Below, in pieces: positions 1-10,394 of a stretch of DNA of 64,000 nt. The position numbers and the translations under genes were made by a program. Location: contig CM045729.1 of assembly GCA_024760905.1 (NCBI GenBank), forward strand, positions 52,486,080 through 52,550,079, read 5' to 3'. Numbering within the stretch: position 1 is the first letter of the stretch; the number at the start of each line of letters is the position of its first letter. The DNA is from Plotosus lineatus. Lineage: Eukaryota > Chordata > Actinopteri > Siluriformes > Plotosidae. Under the pieces are notes generated by a model. The model saw nothing but the letters and a program-made list of their open reading frames with translations. It was not told where the DNA came from and searched no databases.

Positions 1-824
1 CTGAAGGCTGTTGCAATCTCCATCCCATTTGTGCCCTGCTTGTGTGTGTTGATGAGACACACCGTGCACTCAGTGGTCAAACAGTGGCAGTCTGCAGGCA
101 TCTAACACATACATTCACCTGATTTCCAAGGTGACTACGGTTCCTGGTGAGAAAACACAAAATCCTTCATAAAGGGAGAAGAAGCTTCTCGTAATGCATT
201 GTGGGGTGTTTTTTTTTTTTCTTTCTTTTTTTTTTTTCTTTTCCGTATTTCTTTTTTTAGTTGTGTTTCACTATTTTCTCTGACTAGCTATGATTACAGC
301 CTCTTTACAGTAGTGACCCCTGCCGCAGTCTACCCCCGAGCTCCCAGATTGCTTCAAAGGCCAGTGAGCAAGTGGCTGGAAGAATGGGTGTTTTACATGA
401 AGGAACACTTTTCTTTTGAAAGCCTGTCACATACAAGCAATTGTCCCTCCTCACACATATGCACACTCCTTGAAATCGAGCACTGAATCTATTTTGTCAA
501 GCATGTTTCCCACAAAGGCGCACTGCCATCCCTGTAACCTTGTCTTTCACATTAGTCTTGTCTGTAAATGAGGGAAATTTCAGTTTTGACAGTAGGTCGC
601 TGCTGAGCAGACGATCGGTAACACATTAGCGCACGTGCCGTAGCGCATTAGCATGCTTTCCTGTGGGAGAGGTGATGTGTTCAGGGCGATTGCTCCTGAT
701 GCACATTACTGCACATACACTACCTTAGAACTGCCATCATTACCACTTCCTGATCATTCTCATGGCAACTCATGGTCATGCACAGCAACATTAGCAGGTA
801 TCGGAATGGTGAAATAAATACAAT
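1..824. other. Unique sequence, no gene seen
   Basis: No coding exon or known repeat is recognisable. A T-rich tract lies at about 208-255. The part from about 490 to 715 is richer in CpG and balanced in composition and could be a conserved non-coding element, but nothing proves it. Confidence 0.4.
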
Positions 825-840
825 CAGACTGAAGCTCTCG

Positions 841-1443
841 GGGCGGTGGTGGTCTAGTGGTAAAGGGCGCTGGATCACTGATCCAAAGGTTGGGGGTTCG
901 AGTCCCACTCTCCACAGGGTTGTCACTGTCCCCCCCCCAGTGCAGCTAACTGGGTTATCAAAGGCAGGCCATGTGTCTCACTGTCTATGGTGAGAGCTTC
1001 ATGTAAAAGAACCATTGCTGACTTTTGACAAGAGGAGCTGCAGAGTCTAGCTCAGAGCCTTTAATATAGGCCAGTCTATAAAGTCGTCCCCTTCTTTTCT
1101 TTCTTTTATTGTTTATTAATTTATACTATTTATGTATCTATTTATTTATTTACTTATATAATATATATATGTATGTGTGTATGTTTGTATTTGTATCTAT
1201 TTTTGCACCCACTACTGATGGTACCGCAAGAGCCTGTAACAGTGAATTTCTCCATTGTGAGATTAATAAAGCTGTATCTGTATCATCTGAGTCGTCAGCG
1301 TGTTTCTGTCCCTTGTTAAAAAGGGTTGTGACAGGAAGGGCATCCGACGTAAAAACCTCTGCCAAATCAAAACGTGCGAATCAGATGATTCGCTGTGGCG
1401 ACTCCTGAGTAAAAGGGAAAAAGCCGAAAGGAAGACAGACAGA
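841..1443 (+). mobile_element. SINE-A copy 1, split by an insertion
   Basis: A tRNA-derived SINE. The head at 841-915 has a pol III A box (TGGTCTAGTGG) and B box (GGTTCGAGTCC). The body and the 3' end (GGAAGACAGAC) match the other SINE-A copies. A 16-bp target duplication, CAGACTGAAGCTCTCG, flanks it at 825-840 and 1444-1459. At 603 bp it is about 250 bp longer than intact copies because another sequence sits at about 1049-1288. Confidence 0.9.
1049..1288 (+). mobile_element. Retroelement 3' end inserted in SINE-A copy 1
   Basis: This block interrupts the SINE between GCAGAGTC and GAGTCGTCAGCG, with a 5-bp GAGTC repeat at each edge. It ends in GATTAATAAAG followed by a short TCTGTA-type repeat, as at the 3' ends of many fish non-LTR elements. 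The source family is not identified. Because it lies inside the SINE, it is the younger insertion. Confidence 0.5.
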
Positions 1444-1457
1444 CAGACTGAAGCTCT

Positions 1458-1502
1458 CGCGCTCTCTCTCTCTCTCTCTCTCTCCCCTCCCTCTCTCTCC
1501 TC
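1458..1502. repeat. (CT)n microsatellite
   Basis: Tandem CT dinucleotides with a few interruptions, starting at the 3' target duplication of the SINE. Confidence 0.9.
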
Positions 1503-2029
1503 ATCTAATTGTATGTGTTTCAGTCAGTAAGAAGGATTAGTAAGAAAGTTAAGGGCTGAGTTTGATATATTTAAATTCCTGTTATAATCAGTGTTAATTA
1601 GGCCACGGTGGATAGTAAAACTGTGTCTTTGGCCTTGCATTATTTTCCTGTCTTTTTTTAAACTCGTTGTTCATTTGGATGTGTTTTACCCCACTGGGAC
1701 CAATGATCCAGCATCTTCCTCTTTGTTTTAGCTGACAGACATCCATCAAGTTATCATACAAATATCTGGCACATATATTTGACAAAGTATCTGCTGAAAC
1801 TATTTATTCTTGTAAAGTAAGCATCAAATTAGTTTTTGACTCATGTTGTCCCATCCACCCCTTCTTCCCCACCCCACCAAAAACCCCCCTTCAGATTTTC
1901 TCGTCAAATTGTCTCCTCCACCCACTCTTGTCTCTCTCCTTGTTTTTGCCGTCCAAATGAGCGGCTTGGGAAATAAAGGAGAGGAACTTTACATTGTGCT
2001 GGAAAAGGAAGGAAAATTACGGGCAGTGT
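1503..2029. other. Unique sequence, no gene seen
   Basis: AT-rich, then a pyrimidine-rich stretch at 1840-1950. No exon or repeat family recognised. Confidence 0.4.
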
Positions 2030-2440
2030 CAGATAATTGAGCTTGTCTTAAGAGACGCGCTAATAACAGGCGGAGACACGGAAGACGTGTCAGTCGGCGC
2101 GCGCGCTGACAGTCTCTCTCGGTCGCTGATGAGCTGTTTAGAGCGAAATTGTTCCACACAAACAGCGTCGTCATTACGAGCTGGCAAGGCGCTTGCATGT
2201 GTATGTACCCAATTCGGCTCGAACTGACAGAATCCAATTGACTGGGGGGGACACATTCATGCACTTTTATTTTCTTTATCCTCGCCAACAATGCATATAA
2301 TTACTGCGGCAAGTAAAACTGAAAATAGAATTTCGCAGCGTGCGGCACGCAGCAAAAACAATGCGCACGCTGTCAGCACAAACCTCCGCTCGCCTGATGA
2401 AGCGGTCCGCTTGGTATTTACTCGCAGTTGGTGGGAAATG
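2030..2440. promoter_or_regulatory. Candidate conserved non-coding element
   Basis: An island of CpG-containing, non-repetitive sequence (for example GGCGCGCGCGCTGACAG near 2096 and GCAGCGTGCGGCACGCAGC near 2335) in an AT-rich desert, with homeodomain-like cores (ATAATTG, CATATAATTA). No reading frame with splice sites is convincing. Regulatory function is inferred from composition only. Confidence 0.3.
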
Positions 2441-2455
2441 TTTCAGACTCAGACA

Positions 2456-2488
2456 GTCTCTCTCTCTCTCTCTCTCTCTCGCTCTCTC
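2456..2488. repeat. (CT)n microsatellite
   Basis: About 15 CT units after GACAGT. Confidence 0.9.
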
Positions 2489-2947
2489 CTTCCTATTGCT
2501 AGCCTCACACATGCTAGCACTTGTTCACTTGTCCCTGCACTACTCAAGACCAGAGTCCAACCTGTTCCTTTTCCTGTTTTGTAGTCTTTCTGCACGGGCT
2601 AATGACGTTTGTTTTGCTAAAAGACCTCTGGTTTCAGAGTGGGCTCCCTGTCCACACTCTTGTGAACTTTGACCTGTACTCTCTTCTATTATGAAAAATT
2701 GACAGAAATACTGCATTGCATTCCAATACAAATTCAATTTGGATTTAAATGATGTGCATTTTATGTTCACGTTTGTCAATGTCGCAAACCACAGGACACA
2801 AACCTTTAAGATAGCACGAGGAACAAACCTTGACAGTGACCATAATCAAATTGCTATATTTATGTTGTTGAGTTTGTTGAAAACTTGTTCCATATCACGG
2901 TCAGTGTCTTAATGATTATAGTAGAATTTTTAATATACTACAGTCTA
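2489..2947. other. Unique sequence, no gene seen
   Basis: Non-repetitive, AT-rich sequence without a recognisable gene or mobile element. Confidence 0.4.
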
Positions 2948-3001
2948 CAAAAACACTTCCTTGTCTGTCTGTCTTCCTTTCGGCTTTTTCCCTTTTACTC
3001 G

Positions 3002-3582
3002 CTTAGGCTCAACAATCCAGAGCAATGGAGAGTGTGGAAAAGAGGTGAAGAAGCGTGTGCAGGCAGGCTGGAATGGTTGGAGAAAAGTGTCCGGTGTGAT
3101 GTGCGATAGGAGAGTGTCAGCAAGAATGAAGGGAAAAGTGTACAAGACGGTGGTGAGGCCAGCGATGTTGTATGGCTTAGAAACAGTGGCGCTGAGGAAA
3201 AGGCAGGAGGCAGAGCTGGAGGTAGCAGAGATGAAAATGTTGAGGTTCTCTCTGGGAGTAACGAGGATGGATAGGATCAGAAATGAGTATATCAGAGGGA
3301 CAGCCCACGTAAGATGTTTTGGAGACAAAGTCAGAGAGGCTAGATTGAGATGGTTTGGACATGTACAGAGGAGGGATAGTGAGTATATTGGCAGTAGGAT
3401 GCTGAGGTTGGAACTACCAGGCAGAAGGCCCCGAGGAAGACCAAAGAAGAGATTTATGGATGTGGTGAAGGAAGACATGAAGGTCGTTGAAGTCAGAAAA
3501 GAAGATGCGGAGGACAGGGTGAGGTGGAGGCGGATGATTTGCTGTGGCAACCCCTGAAGGGAGCAGCCGAAAGTAAAAGAAG
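3002..3582 (+). mobile_element. RTE-like LINE, 3' fragment inside SINE
   Basis: Encodes the C-terminal part of the LINE protein ([18 protein letters not shown] to RRMICCGNP), then the 3' end CAACCCCTGAAGGGAGCAGC and an A/G-rich tail. It is cut off at the 5' end, as usual for LINE insertions. It interrupts the reverse SINE after ACTCG (2997-3001), and ACTCG recurs at 3583-3587. The long antisense frame here is a shadow. Confidence 0.9.
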
Positions 3583-3740
3583 ACTCGCGAGTCGCCACAG
3601 CGAATCATCTGATTCGCACGTTTGATTTGGCAGAGGTTTTTACGTCGGATGCCCTTCCTGTCACAACCCTTTAGCAAGGGACAGAAATGCGCTGACGACT
3701 TTGCAGCTCCTCTTTACAAAAGTCAGCAATGGTTCTTTTA

Positions 3741-4089
3741 GGGGCAGTGGTGGTCTAGTGGTATAGGGCGCTGGATCGCTGATCCAACGGTTGGGGGTTC
3801 AAGTCTCACTCTCCACAAGGTTGTCTCTGTCCCCCCAGTATAGCTAACTGGGTTATCAAAGGCGGGCCATGTCTGTCACTGTCTATGGTGAGAGGCATGT
3901 AAAAGAACCATTGCTGACTTTCGTAAAGAGTAGCTGCAAAGCCATCAGCGTGGTTCTGTCCCTTTCTAAAAAGGGTTGTGACAGGAAGGGCATCCGACGT
4001 AAAAACCTCTGCCAAATCAAACGTGCGAATCAGATGATTCGCTGTGGCGACTCCCAAGTGAAAGGGAAAAAGCCGAAAGGAAGACAGAC
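3741..4089 (+). mobile_element. SINE-A copy 3, nested in copy 2
   Basis: A full-length SINE, 349 bp, from GGGGCAGTGGTGG to GGAAGACAGAC. A perfect 16-bp target duplication, AGCAATGGTTCTTTTA, flanks it at 3725-3740 and 4090-4105; that target is itself SINE-A body sequence. Box A is TGGTCTAGTGG; box B is GGTTCAAGTCT and carries changes from other copies. Confidence 0.95.
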
Positions 4090-4499
4090 AGCAATGGTTC
4101 TTTTACATGCCTCTCACCATAGACAGTGAGAGACATGGCCCGCCTTTGATAACCCAGTTAGCTCCAATGGGGGGAGACAGTGACAACCTCGTGGAGAGTG
4201 GGACTCGAACCCCCAACCTTTGGATCAGCGATCCAGCGCCCTAGACCACCACTGCCCCTCAAAAACTCTTCCTTGTATCTGATTGATTAATTTCTACCAA
4301 AAATGGTTGAGTATTGGACTCTCTTCGCATTATTGCAACAGTATCGGACATAAGAGTCCACTCAGTCCAGTATCTTATCAATGTGCAGTTCAGTGAATTG
4401 TTGTACTTTTACAGAAAATAAGGGAGATAAACTGTACATTTCCTTGGGACTGGGATGGAACTCTTTAAAAATACTTTAAGTTCATCAATCATCCATACT

Positions 4500-4759
4500 T
4501 CCCCAGTGCAGCTAACTGGGTTATCAAAGGCGGGCCATGTCTCTCACTGTCTATGGTGAGAGGCATGGAAAAGAACTATTGCTGACTTTCGTAAAGAGTA
4601 GCTGCAAAGTCGTCAGCGTGTTTCTGTCCCTTGCTGAAAGGGTTGTGTCAGGAAGGGCATCCGACGTAAAAAAAAAACCTCTGCCAAATCAAACATGCGA
4701 ATCAGATGATTCGCTGTAGCGACTCCCGAGTAAAAGGGAAAAAGCCGAAAGGAAGACAG
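4500..4759 (+). mobile_element. SINE-A copy 4, lacking the tRNA head
   Basis: Begins at CCCCAGTGCAGC, so the tRNA head is missing, and runs to GGAAGACAG. A 13-bp duplication, AATCAT(C/T)CATACT, lies at 4487-4499 and 4760-4772, so this is a 5'-truncated insertion and not a later deletion. An A-run at about 4669-4677 is longer than in other copies. Confidence 0.85.
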
Positions 4760-4789
4760 AATCATTCATACTGCTAACACCACCTGCCA

Positions 4790-5030
4790 AAAACAGCCAT
4801 GACCTGTTGAGGTGTTAACACCGACAAGACCTCACACGATGTGCTGTGATATCTGGCATCAATAGGCTTGCATCAGATCTTTAAAGGCCGATAAGTTGTG
4901 AAAAAGGGGCCTCTAGATCTGTTTTTGCGGCGTATCCCACGGATGGTTGACTGGAGACTGGACCATGCCATGCATTGTTCTGAGGCCTTTCGAATATTAC
5001 ATTATTCAACAGGTTAAGTACTTCGAGTAA
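4790..5030 (-). mobile_element. Degenerate Tc1-like transposase fragment
   Basis: The stretch GGTATCTGGCATCAA-like, then GTATCCCACGGATGGTTGACTGG, resembles reverse-complemented sequence around the PDLNPIEHLW region of fish Tc1-like transposases. No frame remains and no terminal repeats were found. Identification is by remembered pattern. Confidence 0.4.
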
Positions 5031-5497
5031 TGGCTAATGAATACATGAATCCTTTCACCTAGATGGTTTTACCCTCCGAACTATCTTCTGAACAAAAATG
5101 ATGGCCATAAGCACAGACCCAGACAATGGGAGCAGTGAAAAATCTGTGTTTTACTTCAAACACCTTCCTTTTCTGAACACATAATCTTCGACTTTTTCAC
5201 TTTCTGTGTTGTACTGCCAATTTAATGGGAACTTGCAAGATCATTCCAATAGTCACATGGTATTGTTGTTGTTCTTCCTGTAAACAGACGTTGAACCAAA
5301 ACAAGATGTAAAACAGGAAAATAAAAAAGACTAAGCCAATGAGCTGGGGTGGTTTTGCTGGAAAACCTTTGTATTCAGTTGAAATACTGATAATGGCAGA
5401 TAAAACACAAAGGCTTTCACTAGTGAATTGGTAGCTTTAAGAGTATCACCCAAGCAAATGGGATAGATGCATTTAAGTCCTGTCGTTTCTGTGCATG
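5031..5497. other. Unique sequence, no gene seen
   Basis: Non-repetitive; no exon or mobile element recognised. Confidence 0.4.
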
Positions 5498-5850
5498 GCA
5501 GCACAGTGGCATTGTGGATAACACATTTACCTCACAACAAGAAAGTCCTGTTTGAGTGCCAGGGTTGGTGAGTGTATTTCTGTGTGGCGTTTGCATGGTA
5601 TCAATATGCTTTTGTTGGTTTCATCCAGGTACTCTGGTTTCTTCCTACAGTCCAAAGACATGTACATTAGGCTAATTGAGTGTTTCAAGTTGCCCCTTGG
5701 TATGAGTGAGCATGAATGAATGTGTTTGCTGCACTGCAATGGCCTGGCGAGCTGTTCGGGGTGTGCCCCATGTTCACCCGGTGTCAGCTGAAAGAGGCTC
5801 CAGATTACGTACAAAACTAATAGTAGGATTAATCAGCTTGTTGAGTAAGA
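5498..5850 (+). mobile_element. V-SINE-like tRNA-derived SINE, copy 1
   Basis: A worn copy of a common teleost SINE. The order is head (GGCAGCACAGTGGCATTGTGGA), then CTCACAACAAGAAAGTCCTG, then TTTCTTCCTACAGTCCAAAGACATG, then GCCCCTTGGTATGAGTG, then CAGCTGAAAGAGGCTCCAG. The family name is tentative; the shared structure with the copies at 10.4, 15.8 and 17.8 kb is directly visible. Confidence 0.7.
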
Positions 5851-6249
5851 AGAGCATTTCTCTGCATGTATCATAATGGGATAGGTGCCATTTTTTCTGG
5901 TTTCTGGGTTCTTAACTCTATCTTAGGAACCCACTAAACTACATAGTAAAGGTTTCTTTCTTCCCAAGAAGGGATGTGCATTAACTCATTCAAATCACCA
6001 ATATTCCACAGGCTATCACCTTAAGGTCACCTTTAAAGACCACCAGATTCTTGCAGCACATCTCAAGATCTCATTAGAAGACAATCCAACCTGTCTTTAA
6101 ACCTGTCATAGATGACTTGTTAAAATATTAAAACTACTTAGGTATAAATCTACTGTATTATGGAAAACACAAAAAGTCTAACAATTACCAGTCAGTTCAA
6201 AGAAGGGAACAAAAGCAGACATTGGAGAAAGTTGTGTTCCCCACATATA
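5851..6249. other. Unique sequence, no gene seen
   Basis: Non-repetitive sequence up to the TA at 6248-6249 where the Tc1-like element begins. Confidence 0.4.
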
Positions 6250-7804
6250 CTAGTCCTTCTCAAAAAATTAGCATATTGTGATAAAGTTCATTATTTTCTG
6301 TAATGTACTGATAAACATTAGACTTTCATATATTTTAGATTCATTACACACAACTGAAGTACTTCAAGCCTTTTATTGTTTTAATATTGATCATTTTGGC
6401 AAAAAAGTAAAGAAAAAATAAAAACCCCTATCTCAAAAAATTAGCATATTTCATCCGACCAATAAAAAAAGTGTTTTAATACAAAAAAGTCGACCTTCAA
6501 ATAATCATGTTCAGTTATGCACTCAATACTTGGTCGGGAATCCTTTTGCAGAAATGACTGCTTCAATGCGGCGTGGCATGGAGCCAATCAGCCTGTGGCA
6601 CTGCTGAGGTCTTACGGAGGCCCAGGATGCTTCGATAGCGGCCTTAAGCTCATCCACAGTGTTGGGTCTGGTGTCTCTCAACTTTCTCTTCACAATATCC
6701 CACAGATTCTCTATGGGGTTCAGGTCAGGAGAGTTGGCAGGCCAATTGAGCACAGTAATACCATGGTCAGTAAACCATTTAGCAGTGGTTTTGGCACTGT
6801 GAGCAGGTGCCAGGTTGTGCTGAACAATGAAATCTTCATCTCCATAAAGCTTTTCAGCAGATGGAAGCATGAAGTGCTCCAAAATCTCCTGATAGCAAGC
6901 TGCATTGACCCCGCCCTTGATAAAACACAGTGGACCAACACCAGCAGCTGACATGGCACCCCAGACCATCACTGACTGTGGGTACTTGACATTGGACTTC
7001 AGGCATTTTAGCATTTCCTTCTCCCCAGTCTTCCTCCAGACTCTGGCACCTTGATTTCCGAATTACATGCAAAATTTGCTTTCATCCGAAAAAAAGTACT
7101 TTGGACCACTGAGCAACAGTCCAGTGCTGCTTCTCTGTAGCCCAGGTCAGGCGCTTCTGTCGCTGTTTCTGGTACAAAAGTGGCTTGACCTGGGGAATGC
7201 GGCACCTGTAGCCCAGTCCACTGCTTCCACAGGTCCCCCAAGGTCTGGAATCGGCCCTTCTCCACAATCTTCCTCAGGGTCCGGTCACCTCTTCTGGTTG
7301 TGCAGCGTTTTCTGCCACACTTTTTCCTTCCCACAGACGTCCCACTGAGGTGGCTTGATACAGCACTCTGGGAACAGCCTATTCGCTCAGAGATTTCTTT
7401 CTGTGTCTTACCCTCTTGCTTCAGGGTGTCAATGATGGCCTTCTGGACAGCAGTCAGGTCGGCAGTCTTACCCATGATTGCGGTTTTGAGTAATGAACCA
7501 GGCTGGGAGTTTTTAAAAGCCTCAGTAATCTTTTGCAGGTGTTTAGAGTTAATTGGTTGATTCAGATGATTAGGTTAATAGCTCGTTTAGACTACCTGAA
7601 CATGATATGCTAATTTTTTGAGATAGGAATTTTGGGTTTTCATGAGCTGTATGCCAAAATCATCAGTATTAAAACAATAAAAGACCTGAAATATTTCAGA
7701 TGGTGTGCAATTAATCTAAAATATATAAAAGTTTAATTTTTATCAGTACATTACAGAAAATAATGAACTTTATCACAATATGCTAATTTTTTGAGAAGGT
7801 CTAG
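6250..7804 (-). mobile_element. Tc1-like DNA transposon, 1.55 kb, inactive
   Basis: Begins CTAGTCCTTCTCAAAAAATT and ends in the reverse complement; TA lies outside each end (6248-6249 and 7805-7806), the Tc1/mariner target. Each inverted repeat is about 200 bp and holds two copies of a CTCAAAAAATTAGCATAT motif (outer near 6257, inner near 6431; mirrored at the right), that is, the IR/DR layout. A broken transposase lies between on the minus strand. Confidence 0.95.
6523..7475 (-). pseudogene. Tc1-like transposase, frameshifted
   Basis: Would cut and rejoin DNA at the element's ends through a DDE catalytic core. The N-terminus (MGKTADLTAVQK at 7475) has a paired-type helix-turn-helix (KEISERIGCSQSAVSSHL) and a basic RKKCGRKRCTTRRGDRTLRK stretch. 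Near 7220-7240 the frame changes, and it changes again in a 7-T run at about 7090, just before the first catalytic Asp (SDES-like). The last part (6523-7014) has VMVWGAMS, then QHNLAPAHS where the family has Asp in place of Asn, then SPDLNPIENLW with the catalytic Glu. Two frameshifts and the lost second Asp make it non-functional. Confidence 0.9.
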
Positions 7805-7898
7805 TATTTCCACCTGCTTGGCCTCTTTCTGTTACTCGGAATACAGCGGTGAGCTCCTCAAATTTCAACAACATGGACAATGTAACTGCAGCCCAGTT

Positions 7899-8245
7899 CA
7901 TCATCAGTTCATTTTCTGTAACCGATTAATCCTAATTATGGTCGCGGGGAGGCTGGCGTCCATCCCAGTCGACTCCTGGTGAGGGCAAAGTACACTCCGG
8001 ACGCCTCGCCAGGCCATCGCAGGGCGGAAACACGCTGATGGCTTTGCAGCTGCTCTTGTTGAAAGTCAGCAGTGGTTCGTTTACATGAACCTCACACCAT
8101 AGACAGTGAGAGACATGGCCGGCCTTTGATAACCCAGTGAGCTGCACTGGGGAGACAGTGACAACCTTCTGGAGAGTGAGACTCGAACCCCCAACCTTAG
8201 GATCAGCTATCCACTGCCCTTTACCAGCAGACCGCCAGTGCCCCT
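7899..8245 (-). mobile_element. SINE-B copy 1
   Basis: The reverse-strand head at about 8170-8244 and the centre match SINE-A, but the 3' half (7906-8030) is different: CCATCCCAGTCGACTCCTGG, CACTCCGGACGCCTCGCCAGG and TTCATTTTCTGTAACCGATTAATCC. A 12-bp repeat, TGCAGCCCAGTT, flanks it at 7887-7898 and 8246-8257. Confidence 0.85.
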
Positions 8246-8257
8246 TGCAGCCCAGTT

Positions 8258-9463
8258 AAATATATTTTTTTTTAATGCAGCCCAGTTAAATCATAAAAAA
8301 TAGACAGTGGTGGATATGTTTATCCACAGAACATGAGAACCTTCTGTGTATAACTAATTTGTTACTCTGCCCCTTCTTGTCTTGGTAGAGCTTGACAACA
8401 AGCCAAGGATTATTTTCTTTAGCCTTGTGAGCACTTTCTGAGAATCTCGCTCAATGATTATATGAAAAGTGTGTGCAAGAGGACTTGTTGCAAGAGGACC
8501 GTTACCGTACAAGCTGACCGTTATCAAAAACGGAAATGTGTTTAGCTAGGGGGATGAGTGCTGCTTTCTCCCCCCCCCCCCCTCTCTCTCTCTCTCTCTC
8601 TGTCCCTCTCTCTCCCTCTCTCTCTGCCTCTCTCTGCTTTGTAGCACTAACAAGCCCTGCTCAGGCTCCAGCGAAGCGAGAAATTATAACCTCTAAGAGA
8701 GGCCTGGTATAGATAAGGTTGTAGTGTGTGGTTCTCCCTCTCACAGTAGGATCAGATAAGCACAAGCCCAGCAGAAGGCCACCACTACTCAGGCCTGCCT
8801 CTTTATAGAGAGCGATGTCTAATCCCCACGCTTTTTTATTCACTTGCAAATCCTTCTGTCAACATAAATATTTATTAGAGCCTTGCCAGACAGTGCTCAA
8901 TAACTGCTATATGAATTTTGATCAGATTTGTTCCTTTCTCCCTCATTTTCACTATTGTGCCATTCGGTGTGATTCCAGGAAAGCGTATAAAGGATTTTGT
9001 GAAGTAACACAGTGTGACTGGCGGCTACATAGGCTTTGGTGTTTTGGCTTGTTTGATGAGACTTTGTGCATTTCTGAGCTTTTAAAGGTTCTGAGTTTTT
9101 AGAAGTAAGTGAAAAAAACCCGGCACTGTTGATATAATAACTCTCATAAAGCAATTGCGTTGCTGCAGAGAATTAAAATGAATTCAAGATTTTGCCCATG
9201 AACCTGAAGATGGAGTTAAGGTGCAGGTGATGGGCAGCTTACAGTAAAAAAGAACTGTGTATAGTATATGTATTATATTTTTTATTATATTTATTATAGT
9301 GTGTCATTTAGTCTCGCTGATGTGAATCATGTGAATTATATTTGGATTTAACCATGTCAGTAATTACCAAAATGCAATTAAACAGGCCATTACATCTACC
9401 AGCATTCCCACTGAGTATTCAAATAGATGGTGTATTTACCCTGAATACTGGATGTTGCCTTTG
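8258..9463. other. Unique sequence with a C/CT tract
   Basis: A second TGCAGCCCAGTTAAAT lies at 8276-8291. A poly-C run (about 8570-8582) and (CT)n (about 8583-8636) follow. The rest, about 8640-9460, is non-repetitive with no recognised exon. Confidence 0.5.
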
Positions 9464-9481
9464 ACTTTTTTTTTTTTTTTT

Positions 9482-9765
9482 GGATATACTGTATTAATCC
9501 CGTAAGGGAAATTATTTCCTCTGCATTTAACCCATCCAAAGTGAGCGCACACACGTAAACAGTGAGCACATGCACACAAAAACTCAGAGCAGTGGGCTGC
9601 CACAAACATTGGGGGCGCCAGGAGAGCAGTTGTGGGGGTGGGTGCCTTGCTCAAGAACACTTCAGCCATTTATCTCCCCCACTGCCACACATTTTTCGTG
9701 CTGGTTCGAGAATCGAAGCGACAACCTTTGTCCGCTTCTCTAACCTCTAGGCTATGGCTGCTCCT
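9482..9765 (-). mobile_element. tRNA-derived SINE, 'ctctgcatttaaccc' family, copy 1
   Basis: Reverse copy. The tRNA-like head is at the right end (GGAGCAGCCATAGCCTAGAGG in reverse; B box GGTTCGAGAATCG seen at 9703). The centre contains TGCCTTGCTCAAGAACACTTC, and the 3' tail is CTCTGCATTTAACCCATCC with GTAAGGGAAATT. A T-run (about 9466-9481) borders the tail. A common teleost SINE type; exact name not assigned. Confidence 0.75.
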
Positions 9766-9941
9766 ATAAATGATGATCTGAAATCCACACATACCGTAAA
9801 TGATGTAATCCTTAAAAAAATTCATACATCCCACAAGGTAGTGAGCATACTTTGTATACTTATACACTTATAAATCTTAGTGTTGTCAGTAGAGTGACGG
9901 GCAATCCCAGTTGTGCACACTAGGCTTTCTCTCAGTCCCTG

Positions 9942-9977
<36 letters not shown>

Positions 9978-10394
9978 GCAGATGAGCCCAAATCAAGCTG
10001 TCAATTTCAGCAGTTTGTTTATGGAAATTACATGTTTGTTAACATGTGAGGGAAATGTGCTCTATGCTTGAGAGGTACAAGAGCCCAGAGCAAGCTCTCT
10101 CTCTCTCTCTCATACAAATCACCTCTTTGACGAGGCAGTAGGTGAGAACACTGACTAGGAGGGTTTCTTTAATGCACAATTATTTTAGAATATAGTGAGA
10201 ATCAGAAAAACAGGAACATTTTTCCTGCTTCTTTAATCGTGACTTAGCATGCAGTGTTCCAGTGATTTAATGCACCAAAATAATGACACATTTCTAATTA
10301 TTTTTTGCAATATGTTTATTAGTAGGACATATTTTGAATTGTAACATTTGGGGACAATAATTTCATAATTGTTTTAAAAAGACAGATCACACAG
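9766..10394. other. Unique sequence with poly-T and (CT)n
   Basis: Poly-T at about 9945-9977 and (CT)n at about 10096-10112. No gene recognised. Confidence 0.5.

Larger units (their letters stand above)
2965..4259 (-). mobile_element. SINE-A copy 2 (outer), split twice by insertions
   Basis: A reverse-strand SINE. Its tRNA head is at the right end (A and B boxes in reverse, about 4190-4258) and its GGAAGACAGAC end at the left (2967-2977). A 17-bp target duplication, CAAAAAC(A/T)CTTCCTTGT, flanks it at 2948-2964 and 4260-4276. A LINE fragment (3002-3582) and another SINE-A (3741-4089) lie inside. Removing both leaves a copy of normal length. Confidence 0.9.

Noticed and set aside
841..915. 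Functional tRNA gene
   Set aside because: The pol III boxes belong to a SINE head: the same unit recurs with a common body and target duplications, and the folded form is not a clean cloverleaf.
2945..3598. 217-codon minus-strand frame
   Set aside because: Antisense shadow of the LINE coding region at 3002-3582. The same applies to the long antisense frames at 12140-12766, 13138-13755, 22823-23995 and 58305-58931.
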